Below are positions 9,697 through 20,149 of a stretch of DNA of 64,000 nucleotides, piece by piece (within the stretch, counting starts at the first letter, position 1; each line of letters opens with the position of its first letter). Source of the DNA: Toxonevra muliebris (Eukaryota > Arthropoda > Insecta > Diptera > Pallopteridae); contig OY829327.1 in assembly GCA_963691655.1 (NCBI GenBank), forward strand, positions 61,950,079-62,014,078. The letters run 5' to 3'. The notes beneath the pieces were generated by a model. That model was not told where the DNA came from. It was given only the letters and a program-made list of their open reading frames with translations, and did no database searches. Position numbers and translations under genes: made by a program.

Positions 9697-11357
9697 GTGT
9701 GGGCGCGCAATGATAACGCGAGGCTATTCCGGTCTTCTAACTCGGCAAATATAGCGGAACCTATCTATGGACTTACAGTAACACAGATAAATTTGCAATA
9801 TTCCAAGGCTGCTACTGCACTCCTATGTAAACGCCTTTCCATGTTTCATTCATTCCCTCACATAACAACAATCCAAGAACCTTGGGTCCATAATGGACGC
9901 ATCTGCGGACTTGGTGAGTTGAGGGGGCGCACGATTCTATATGATGAGAGTTCTAATAGACCTAGAACCTGTCTTATAGCATCTCCTCATTTTACAATCA
10001 CCAAACTTGGTCAGTTTTGTGGCCAAGATATGGTGGCTGCTAAGGTGAGTTTTCAGGACAATCGAGAATGGAAACATTTTGCATTTGCTTCTGCCTACTT
10101 TCCATACGATGCAATTTTACCACCACCGCCAGCGATGGTTGTTGAATTTGTGGAGTATTGTGAGAGGATGAATTTGGGGCTCATATTATGTTGTGACGCT
10201 GATGCACAGAATGTTATCTGGGGCAGCAGCAAGTGCAACGTAAGAGCGACCCATCTTCTCAACTACATCCTGTCTTCTGGGTTGAACATACAAAACTTTG
10301 GGAATCAACCGTGACACGTACTAGACAGCAGATTATTGACCTAACTCTTTCTAATGAAAGGTTAGTGCAGTCAATTTCAAATTGGAAGGTCCTTATAGAT
10401 GACTCTCTATCAGACCGCAGATATATCGAGTTTCAGTATGGTGTTGAAGTTAATCCTTTAACGCTCATAAGAAATCCGAAAAAAGCGGATTGGGCAAAGT
10501 TTAGAGTAGAACTGGCTTCATTAAGCTGTGCTCTACCCCCTAAACTCCGCAACAAGCGAGGTCTGGAAGCAGCGCTGAAAAATCTCACCTCTGCTCTTCA
10601 GACCAGCTTTGAACGTGTCTGTCCCCCTCACCAACCTCTTGCTAAAATTCCTGTTCCGTTGTGGAGCAAGGAGTTGCAAGCCCTGCGGGTTGAGTCGAGA
10701 AAACTTATCAAAAGGGCTCTCAAGACTAATCTTGATGAGCACTGAGCTTTATATCGTCAAAAGCAGAAGGAGTATAAAAAGTTAATTCGATATTCGAAAA
10801 GGGCTTCCTTTAGAAATTTCTGCAGCGGTATTGAAACTATGTCTGAAACAGCTAGGTTGGCGAAAATCCTCAAAAAGGGTCAAGCCAACCGACTGTGTTC
10901 ACTCAAAAAATCTGATGGCACTTTCACGGAATCAAAAAAGGAGATGTTCAGCTTAATGCTGGGATCTTACTTTCCGGGCAATTAGGTCTCTGTTGTTCAA
11001 CATCCCAATTTTCCGGAAGCGGGGAGGGTTAGTTCGACAGTTTCGCAGCGTAACTTGTGGGTTGCCAGACAGTGGCGAATGAAGATGTGATTAGGTTTGC
11101 TATTGCTTCCTTTGACAGCTTCAAATCGCCGGATCCGGATGGTATACTTCCGGTTGCTCTAAATGAGAGGATATGGTGCAATTGCTACCGGTTTTGAAGA
11201 AGATCTTCATCTCCAGTTTGGCTCTCGCTCACATACCTCAACAATGGAGGTTGGTAAAAGTTGTATTCATTCCAAAAATTGGAAAGGACAACTATACCAA
11301 TCCCAAATGCTTTAGACCAATTAGTATGATGTCGTTCTTACTAAAATGTCTTGAGCG
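9697..11357 (+). pseudogene. ORF2 part 1: endonuclease and start of reverse transcriptase
   Basis: 9697-10,314 reads as an apurinic-type endonuclease: TVTQINLQYSKAAT, then TTIQEPW with the catalytic Glu, CCDADAQNVIWGS and the PT.. block. A frameshift at about 10,310 moves the frame to 10,233-10,745 (QQIIDLTLSN), which runs to a stop at 10,743. After more small breaks the RT N-terminal blocks follow: SPDPDGILPVAL, then QQWRLVKVVFIPKIGK and CFRPISMMSFLLKCLERRL (to 11,373, where the inserted element begins). Compared with intact relatives, domain order and spacing are normal. Confidence 0.82.
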
Positions 11358-12733
11358 CAGACTGGGGGGTAGTTAACTAAATAATCAGTTAACTATGCAT
11401 TCAACTACAATTGAAATAGTTGAAATGTAGTTGAGATTTTTTCAACTACAACTAAAATAATTAAAATATAGTTGATAATTTTTCAACTATTATTTAGTTA
11501 TAGTTGAAATTTTTTCAACTACATTTCAACTATTTTAGTTGTAATAGTTTTTTATGAGACTATGAAAATTAAATCTAGAGGTTAATTTTCAAAGTCATGA
11601 CTTAAGTTCATGTCAATTTCGTTATTTTGAAGTTATATATAAACAGGTTAATGAACAAATGTAGTCATCACAACAACAATGTATATAGAGACGGGCAAAT
11701 CAGGGCAAATAGTTGTAGTTGAATGCATAGTTAATTGAATATTTTGTCCACTACTTCCAATCTGAAAAAAAAATTATGTGTCTACAAGCACTCACAGTAG
11801 AAGTGAAACTATGTTGTTTATTAGAAAATTGTTAGAAAACATTTATAAAAGATTCTGTTTAAGTTTTTGCAGTCCTCTTCTCTCTATTGTTGTTGTTGCT
11901 TTTCCTCTGTTGATACTCCCCAACGAGGCAGTAGAAAAAAGCGAACGAACTGCTGACGCAAGGATCTCATGAGAGGTCTTTCGAAGCACTCCATAAGAGC
12001 GTAAAACGGAGTGCTTTTTTCCAATGACATGCAATGGTGTATCATACGAAGAGGAAACGCCTTCAGCTGACTTGTCACCACTCCGAAAGACCTTTTGTTT
12101 TTTTCCTCGTTGGGTCTCTACACTTATCGGCACAAACACTACTTAGTACACGTATATAACACATGAAAGGAAAGTTCAATTGTATGCAATCAAGCCGAGA
12201 CTTCTATATCAAATCTCACTAAAGCAAATGCGATAAAACTGCCAGAGCTCGTCTCTCTGCTTGATTGTATGTAGCCGAATAACAGTTGCATTGAAAAAAA
12301 AACTACAAGAAATCGACTCTCTCCATGTAGCCGATCCCCATATGACTTCGTTCGCTAAACACTAACAACAGCATAACTTCGTTTCTTATTAGTTTCGTAT
12401 GAGTGCAATAACAACACGACTTCCGTTGCAAAATTTTCGATTTACCCTCGCTAAAGAATTTCAGTTTAAAAATTTCAACTACATTTCAACTAATTTAGTT
12501 GTAGTTGAAAAAATCTCAACTACATTCCAACTATTTCAGTTGTAGTTGAAATAATTTCAACTATATATATCAACTATTTTAGTGATAGTTGAAATTTTTC
12601 ATCTACAACTAAATTAGTTGAAATGTAGTTGAAATTATATCAACTACAACTGAAATAGTTGGAATGTAGTTGAAATTATTTCAACTACAACTAAGTGATA
12701 GTTGAAAAAAAAAGTAGTTAACTACCCAGTCTG
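11358..12733. mobile_element. hAT-type non-autonomous element, 1376 bp, 8 bp TSD
   Basis: Ends are inverted: CAGACTGGGGGGTAGTTAAC on the left, and the complement of the right end reads CAGACTGGGTAGTTAAC. The flanks show CTTGAGCG (11,350-11,357) and CTTGAGAA (12,734-12,741), a duplication matching at 6 of 8 positions inside the LOA reverse transcriptase. The 8 bp length and CAG start point to hAT. Both subterminal regions (11,370-11,560 and 12,465-12,715) are packed with copies, in both orientations, of TTTCAACTACA/TGTAGTTGAAA-type boxes. The core has no transposase frame. Confidence 0.82.
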
Positions 12734-14793
12734 CTTGAGAACACCGCATCCGTAGTGAGCCGTTATTGTTACATCCTCTATCTTCATTTCAGCATGCTTA
12801 CCAATGTGGAAAGTCTTGTGAGACGGCCCTGCAAAATCTGGTAGGCCGGATTGAACCGGCCCTCAACAGGAAAGAATACGCTATTGGTATTTTTGTTGAT
12901 ATTGAGGGAGCTTTTGACAGCGCGACTTTTGAGGGTATGTGCAATGCAGCAGGTCAGCATGGAGTGGATCCGGTTATTATTAACTGGATACGCTCAATGC
13001 TGTCAAATAGACTTATGATGGTTCAAGCTGATTGTGGTCAATGTGTGACTTGTGGCGTGAATAGAGGATGTTCCCAAGGGGGTGTACTCTCTCCACTGAT
13101 GTGGTGTCTGCTGGTTGACTCTCTGCTTGTTTCCCTAAATGAGTCGGGTATCTATACACAGGCCTATGCCGATGACGTTACCTGCTTTATCACGGGCCAA
13201 TCGGTAGGGTATGTTTGTAGGAATTCCCAAACTGCCCTGAATATGACTGACTCTTGGTGTTGCTCAAACGGGCTATCGGTTAACCCTCTTAAAACTGGTG
13301 TTATTCTTTTCACCAGGAGAAGGAAAATTGATGGTCTTGTTTTACCAGTAACCAGTACTCAGAGGAATCACTATTCAGCTATCCCAAGAAGTGAAATATC
13401 TAGGAGTCACTCTAGATACCAAACTTCTTTGGCGTTCTCATGTTGAGCTGCATTGGCAGTTTTTTGTCAATGTAAGGCTATTTTTGGCAAAACATGGGGC
13501 TTATCACCTTATAAAGTCTTATGGCTTTATAAGGCTATGATTCGACCCATCATCACCTATGCATCCATAGTCTGGTGGAGCAGACTTAATGTTGACCGCG
13601 TTAGGAAAGCTTTTGCAGGCTTCAAAGGACTGTGGCCATTTGTTGTACGGGAGCTTTTCCTACAACAACTGGCCCATCCTTGGATGCATTGCTCAACTTA
13701 CCACCCCTTGAAATTTTTGCTAAAGGAGAGGCTGTCAAAGCCATCTGTAGGCTTAAACGCAATGGGTATTGGTATGACACTTGCTGGGATATTGGTGACA
13801 TTGTTGAAGGTACTGATATGGACCTAACAGTTCTATCAATGCCATCCGATACAATGCTAACAATTCCAGTTTTAAAACAACGCTATGCAATACAAATTTC
13901 ATGGGCCCAAACTTGGGTTTTGCCGGGACCTGGGCCGAGAGCTGATTGAAAGCGCATTTTCACTGTCGGCTCCAAAACAGAATTAGGTTCGGGTTCTGGG
14001 GTCTTTATTGAAAATGATGGAGTGCATCTTCACTTCTCTCTTGGGTTGTATGCTTTTCCGTTTTTCAAGAAGAAATTTTTGCAATCATCAAGGCAATGGA
14101 CCATGTTATTGATAATGGTTGGAGAGAAAGGAGTATCTGTGTATTTAGTGACAGTCAGGCTGCACTTAAATCCTTGCTTAATCCTCTAACCACGTGTAAA
14201 CTGGTCATGCATTGTAAATCCAGGCTTGATTGTGTTGGAAAGCACAATAGTCTGCTGTTGATATGGGTTCCTGGACACTCAGGAATTTCAGGAAATGAAT
14301 CGGCTGACCTTCTGGTCAGAAAGGGTTCGAAAGCTGGTTTCCTGGGCCCAGAACCTGTACTCTCTTTGTCGTCTACAGCCATCAAGACCACCATTAATGA
14401 GTGGGTCGATTTGACCTACAATCGTAAATGGGAGGACCTGAGGGGCTTTAGACAGACAAAGACCATGTTACCTGTTATCTCGAAGCGTCTAACAGATTTT
14501 CTGTTATCACAGAAAGAGCTGTAGGCAGCTGGTGGGATTATATACAAGTCATTTCTCTTGGGCTAAACATTTGCATATGATTGGCCTGAGAACTAGTGCC
14601 TTCTGTGCTTCTTGTGGTTTGGAGGAAGAATGTGAAGAGATGGCGGACCACTTTCTTAGTGTCTGCCCCGCTTTCTGCCAGATCAGAGTAAGCATATTTG
14701 GTACTGGAGTGTTGGGAGATGAACACCTGAGCTCTCTAGCACAGCAGGATCTGCTAAGATTTATTAATAAATCTCGTAGATTTAAAGAATAGC
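12734..14793 (+). pseudogene. ORF2 part 2: reverse transcriptase core, RNase H, C-terminal segment
   Basis: The RT resumes after the insert: FQHAYQCGKSCETAL, motif A FVDIEGAFD, motif B GCSQGGVLSPLMW, and catalytic YADD in motif C (12,766-13,400). Frames shift at about 13,370 and 13,450. The thumb reads up to about 13,830. RNase H spans about 13,990-14,360 with FSDSQAAL and WVPGHSGISGNESAD, holding the expected Asp and His residues. The tail (14,532-14,792) has a CASC...H...C segment. It ends at a stop at 14,790-14,792, followed by about 85 bp of 3'UTR and poly(A). YADD and the RNase H motifs are intact; only the frame is broken. Confidence 0.85.
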
Positions 14794-14893
14794 AAAAGGG
14801 AACACAGGATATAGTACAATGGACGTAAAACTTGTCTGAGTGCTGTATTCTTGAATACTTCTTTTGTCTGTTCCAACAAAAAAAAAAAAAAAA

Positions 14894-15640
14894 CAAGAAA
14901 ATATTTTTTTGGTTATTCATAACCAATATTAATAAGAATTTTTTTTTTGCGTGACAAAAAACAAAAAATTGCAGGCACTTTTACGGAGACCTAGCACAAA
15001 TTGTAGGTCTAGTAATGCTAAGAAAAATGGTATGGGTGAAATTTCCCATACACCCCCAAAATCTCGTTTTATGGTCAAAAAACCGTTTTTGGGTAGGTAG
15101 ATGTGAACAATCGCTCATAACTTTGTTAATTTTTATTTGATTTAGAGCTTTTGTTTTTAGTTTGAAAGAAGAAAAACCGACTGCAGGTGAAAAAATTTGA
15201 CATTTTAAGATTTTTTCTTAATTTTTTCGGCTTGGACGATGTTTTTACGTTATTATTCGATCTTGGTGATTTTTTGCAACAATATACTTTCAAGGTAAAT
15301 TTAATGCCGTGTCGAATGGCCTTTTTTTGAATGAAATTGGATGAAAGTTGACGGAGCTCTGTGAATTTTAAGATTTGAGGAACATTTTATTATTTATAAT
15401 TAATTCTTTATAGTGCAGAGTGTTCTTTGAGTGAAAACTGTTTGCTTCTTTCGTTTCAACGACCAGCAGTAATCAACAAGCGTGTTGATGGAGCTCTACC
15501 CTTGGAACGTTTTTGAATGATTCCTATTTTCTGGTGGAGTCATTCACCTTATGACGGTGTTCTTACTGTACCTTTACTAACAAAAGAAAGTTATTCCCTG
15601 ACCCGCTCCATTATTCAAAGTTTCAGTGCTCAATTTAAAA
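14894..15640. other. No gene seen; short similarity to repeat C
   Basis: Just after the LOA poly(A), GGTTATTCATAACCAATATT resembles repeated boxes at 25,590-25,720, which suggests the LOA element landed in a copy of repeat C. The rest, to about 15,640, is AT-rich with no supportable feature. Confidence 0.35.
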
Positions 15641-15925
15641 TAGTGAGGAAAAAAACTGTAGGCCTCAGATTCGGAAACTTATGCGAGATGAGGAATTCGC
15701 GAGTAAGTTGAATGCAGTGGAAAAACGAGCATGGGAGTTTCATGTCAGTGTGTAAGAAGTTCCTTGGAAGTAACAAGAGCCTTGATCGTGTTGAAGTCGT
15801 TCACGAGTTCTTGAGTGCATACGAGAAAATGGGTTGCAAAAATTCATTTCCTGCACTCAAATTTGAATTTCTTTCCGGAAAATCTGGGCAAGATGAGTGA
15901 CGAACCGTGCAAAATCAATAAGTTT
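15640..15925 (+). pseudogene. Degenerate ORF of a multicopy arthropod repeat
   Basis: Across two frameshifts the sequence reads RPQIRKLMRDEEFASKLN, then EKRAWEFHVSVCKKFLG, HEFLSAYEKMGCK and NFFPENLGKMSDE. I recognise this protein type as one found in many near-identical copies in insect genomes, so it is almost certainly transposon-associated, but I cannot name the family. The N-terminal part is missing, and the copy ends shortly after MSDE. Confidence 0.5.
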
Positions 15926-16002
15926 TGATCAGTAATAAACTACCATAATATCCACATGTTTTCGGATAAAAATAAATAAAATATTCGTTTTAGTTTTTTT
16001 TA

Positions 16003-16262
16003 CAGGTGCAGAAAATATTAAAGGACTTCGGTATTCAACATATGGATTGGGCTGGAAACCCTCCAAATTTAAATCCAATCGACCATTTATGGCATGTGAT
16101 GGAGCGTAAAGTGGCTCAGCATAAACCGAAGAATAAACTCAACCTAAGAATAATTTTGGAAAAAGGAAATTTCAAACAGTGTTTTACAAAATCTGGTTGA
16201 GTCAATGCCTACTCGAATCGAAACTGTTATTGCATCCAAAGTCTGGTCGACATCTTATTAAA
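16003..16262 (+). pseudogene. Tc1-like transposase C-terminal fragment
   Basis: KDFGIQHMDWAGNPPNLNPI matches the Tc1 segment that carries the last catalytic residue, normally Asp-Leu-Asn-Pro-Ile-Glu. Here the Asp before LNPI is Asn and the catalytic Glu is Asp (IDHLW). HVMERKVAQHKPKNK follows, as in the family. A stop at 16,198-16,200 comes from a frameshift; homologous coding continues in another frame for about 60 bp (CIQSLVDILL). No inverted repeats were found for this piece. Confidence 0.7.
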
Positions 16263-16789
16263 TTTAAGATTATAATATTGCTTTACCTAATGTTCAAGAA
16301 AACAAAATACAAATTTTTTTAAATTGTTTAAAAATTGAAAAATTTTTGAAAACGAAATAAATATTTGAAAATCAATATTATCCCTTTTTTTCATTTTGAA
16401 TGAAAAGGCAGAAAAATACTCATTTGAAATCAATAAAATTTTGTTAAATAGCGTATATTTGTCTATTGAACACATGTTTGAAAAATCATAAAGGCCCAAA
16501 CATAAGCTGAAAAATTGCGAAAAATTAAGTGGTAAGATGTGCGTTACCGCAAGTCTATAATTAACCGTATTCGCAAAAAAGTTTCTACACTGACGGGCAA
16601 AAGTGGAACGCTAAACTGACTACAAATATCATTTTTCTACCAAAGCAAAAAACTATCACTTCAAAAAAAGTAACAAACATCTGTTTTAATATTAATGAAT
16701 GTTCGCGTTATTATGAAAATAGTAGAAGTATTTCGGGAATTTTTGTTTTCACAGTAAATATTAGCGTCTCCTTGTGATAGACTGATACA

Positions 16790-17116
16790 ATGTTGCCTTC
16801 TGAATGCAAAGAAATTTTAAATTTATTAAAATCGGGAGATTCCATTAGAAATATTGGAAAAAAAAAAAAATTCAAAATAAGTCATACGACGGTCCAAAGA
16901 ATAAAAAAAAAACTTAAAATTAACTGCTCCAAAACAAAATGTGGACGTCCAAAAAAAATTGATATCCGCACTTGTCGACATATTGCTAATTTGGTTACCA
17001 GTGATAATGGTGTAAGTCCAGCCGCAGCAGCGAAAACCCTTAAATGTCAGTGAATGGACTGTACGTCGAAGTTTACGTAGTTTAGATTTGAAGGCTGCTG
17101 AGAAGAAGAAAAAGCC
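16790..17116 (+). pseudogene. Tc1 transposase, N-terminal half
   Basis: Starts MLPSECKEILNLLKSGDSIR and includes a helix-turn-helix (SHTTVQRIKKKL) and the GRPKK linker, then a second helical region, VSPAAAAKTL. A one-base change at about 17,048 shifts the frame. It continues as VSEWTVRRSLRSLDLKAAEK and ends at KKKPYI, where the retrotransposon starts. The Lys run (A-rich, 16,858-16,870) is longer than usual and may be a homopolymer indel site. Confidence 0.8.
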
Positions 17117-17389
17117 GTACATACACCGACGCACCTGTTGTTATAAAGCTTTCCTCCCCGCACGATAAAAATTCCATCATGAAATCAATGGTGGAGAGAG
17201 CTCATTGCTCTGTCAACAACACACTCTCTCTTCTCTTTCAAATAATAATAACTTATTTTTATTATTATTTCATCTTTATGTTATTCTAATTATATTTTAT
17301 ATCAATTCTCTAGTTTAGTTTATTAACCTTATGCTTGCGTTGCGAAAAACCCTACATTCTCTTATGACTTTTTTAAAAAATACACTTGA

Positions 17390-18177
17390 CACTTGGATGT
17401 TGTATGTGTGTCTGAAACTTGGTTTGTCCCACATATGAATGATGCGATCTTTGAACTTAATGGGTATAAGATTTTTAGAGCGGACAGAGAGAGGCATGCG
17501 GGGGGAGTTGCTGTGTACGTAAGAAGTGGTATTAACTTTAAACTTTGTTGCAAATCTGATTTGAATAGTCCAACTGAATATATTTTCGTGTGTATTTCTA
17601 GCGACTCCGACAACGCATTAGTTGGTTGCGTGTACCGTACCGACCAAACAAAAGCGTTGATTTTGAACCACTTATTGATGTTATTGAATCTGTTTCTCTT
17701 AATTACTCAAATATTATCACAGCTGGGGACTTTAATAGCAATATCTTAACCGAAAATCACTTACAAAATAGAATGCTCTCAATTGGGATGTATCTGGTGA
17801 ATAATAGTACACCAACACATTTTTCCAAAACATGCAATACCCTTTTAGACCTTTTTATAGTAAACAATTCGAAACGTATATTACTCTATGACCAAACCTC
17901 TGCATCTGTTTTTTCTAAACACGATTTAATATTCTTAATATATGACTTCACTTATGACATCAAAGAAGAAACATTACATTACAGAGATTTTAAAAATATT
18001 GATTACGCCTCACTAAGTACCGAAGTACTATCTCTGAATTGGGATGAAGTGTACTACTTACCATCCGTTGATGAGAAAATATCTTATTTACAGACACATA
18101 TAAACGAACTTTTTGACAAATTTGTGCCAATTAAATATAAAAAAAATTATAAACGCCAAAAAACCTTGGTCCAATAA
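17390..18177 (+). pseudogene. Element A endonuclease domain
   Basis: LDVVCVSETWF carries the catalytic Glu, followed by GGVAVYVRSG. A frameshift at about 17,630 moves to YRPNKSVDFEP...IITAGDFNSNI (metal-binding Asp and Asn), then LDLFIVNN and SKHDLIF with the final Asp-His pair. This is the exonuclease-endonuclease-phosphatase fold used by non-LTR elements for target nicking. The frame ends at a stop at 18,175-18,177 caused by another indel; coding resumes in frame 18,113-18,373. Confidence 0.82.
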
Positions 18178-19462
18178 TAATATTCAAAGACGGATTCTTG
18201 AGCGCAACGCGGCATACAATAAATGGAAACGTTACAAAACTAGCGATTTATACGACCATTTTAAATTATTACGGGCATTGGTTGTAAAAACAGTGCGAAA
18301 CGAAAAATCAAAGTACAATAAATGTCAATTCAGTGCAAATGTGGGTACCAGGGAAACCTGGAAAAATACGTGATATTGAGATTGGTAAGAAATCTGTTAA
18401 TAATGAGTTGACTGACTCTGATTTAAGTGAAATAAATGCTAATTTTATGCACATCAACACGTGGCAAACACTTCCCACTGCTACATCAGAGCCGCACTCA
18501 ATCCTGATTTGTCTTTCGATTTTATTTGTGTCGATCAATCTGATGTAGTTGAAGCCTTCTTATCAATTAAATCAAATGCAGTTGGTTTCGATGGCATCAA
18601 TCCAACTTTCGATAAGGCACTGCTTCTAACGCTACTTTTATAACCCATATATTCAATTCCATACTTACTACCTCAGTTTACCCAAAAACTTCGAAGTATG
18701 CTAAAAGAATACCAGTTCCTAAACCAAACAAAGAGTTCAGACCCATAGCTATTCTCTCGTTTCTGTCCAAAATCTTCGAGCTGTTAATGTAAAAACAGAT
18801 AGGTAGTTCATCCGTAAGAACTCTATCATTACTGAGAGGTAATCAGGATTTAGGCCAAAAAGAAGCTGCGTAACAGCATTAATTGACGTTTGCGAAGATT
18901 TAAGATCCGCACTAGATGACAACCAAATTTCTTTTCTGACGCTGCTGGATCACTCCAAAGCATTTGACTCGGTCAACAACGAAACCTTGTGTACCAAACT
19001 TGGAAATATTTTTAACTTTTCAAAATCAGTAACTTCGCTCATGAAATCATATCTGTCAGATCGTACCCAAGCTGTAAGCGCAGGAATGGTGGTCTCTAAC
19101 TTTTTGCCAGTACCTAGAGGAGTTCCGCAAGGTTCGGTTTTAGGGCCTCTGCTTTTTACGCTTTATATCAATGACCTACCATCGGTTTTAAATTTCTGCA
19201 ATTTGCACATTTACGCAGACGTACAGATGTACAATTATATACAAGCTGCGAACTGGATGATATTAATGAAGGCGCTGATAAGCTTAACGCTGACCAAAAC
19301 TCCGTTCATAAATGGGCGCAAGTCAATGATTTATGCCTCAATCCATCCAAATCAAAGTGCCTTATAATCTACAAGAAGCCACTCGATACTTCTAATATCC
19401 CTAAAATCACATTAAATAATTCTGTACTTAAGCTAGTCAACACTGCAAAAAATCTTGGTGTT
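18140..19462 (+). pseudogene. Element A reverse transcriptase
   Basis: Fragments in all three frames cover the connector (NNNIQRRILERNAAYNKWKR), the KSNAVGFDGINP block, FRPIAILS-like fingers, motif A DHSKAFDSVNN (about 18,950) and motif B VPQGSVLGPLLFTLYINDLP (about 19,115). Motif C reads HIYADVQMY: one Asp of the invariant Ala-Asp-Asp is missing. The sequence stops at KNLGVKF (19,462), where a T-run marks the 3' end of the inserted minus-strand element. Many stops; clearly dead. Confidence 0.82.
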
Positions 19463-20149
19463 AAATTTTTTTTTTTTTTTTTTCGACGAATCCCACGCCC
19501 ACCTCCCGCCTAGCCGACCGAGGGGCGCTCCCAACTACGAATGGGTTACCGTAGTAGAGTGACCCGGATCACACAACAGATGCGCGTACGGTAGCAAAAA
19601 CGAGAGGGAGAGAGCTCCACTAAGCACAAAATGGCTGGATAGTGGAGAGAATTAATTGTTAATTTCAGAAAGAATTTTATGTTTAATCGAAATTAGCGAG
19701 TCAGAAAAATCTATTAAGTGACAAACTTTATTAAAATCAATACAGGCATTATTAAAAGGTTCAAATTTCAAGTAATTACTATTATAAGTTTTCAAACGTA
19801 ATAAAGTATAATTCGTTGTAGAGTGCGTAGGTATATTGATATTTAACCTGCTTAAAAGATTATTTATATTGCCCTGAAAAAGTTTAAGAATGAATGTTGA
19901 ATTTAATATAGTTCTACGCGATTTTAAACGATTTTAATACGATGGAAGGTTTAAATTCGGGTTCCAAGATAAACCACGTAAGCAGAAAAGTAGAAATTGT
20001 TTTTGGACCGATTCTAAGGCATCTTCATGGCACTTATAATATGGGCACCAAACTATTGAGGCATACTCTAATATTGGGCGTACTAACGAAACAAATAATA
20101 GTTTGGTAACATATGGGTCATCAAATTCTTTCGCCCAGCGTTTAATGAA

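Larger units (their letters stand above)
8944..14893 (+). mobile_element. LOA-like non-LTR retrotransposon, copy 1 (interrupted by a hAT-type element)
   Basis: Starts near AAGGTGTTATGCGACC, the point to which the inverted copy ending at 40,613 is also homologous, and ends in a poly(A) tract at about 14,878-14,893. The order is 5'UTR, ORF1 fragment, endonuclease, reverse transcriptase, RNase H and a C-terminal Cys/His segment: the LOA/I-type layout, with RNase H after the RT. The RT is split at 11,358-12,733 by a DNA element with an 8 bp target duplication. Several frameshifts and stops make it non-functional. A region between ORF1 and the endonuclease appears deleted. Confidence 0.85.
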
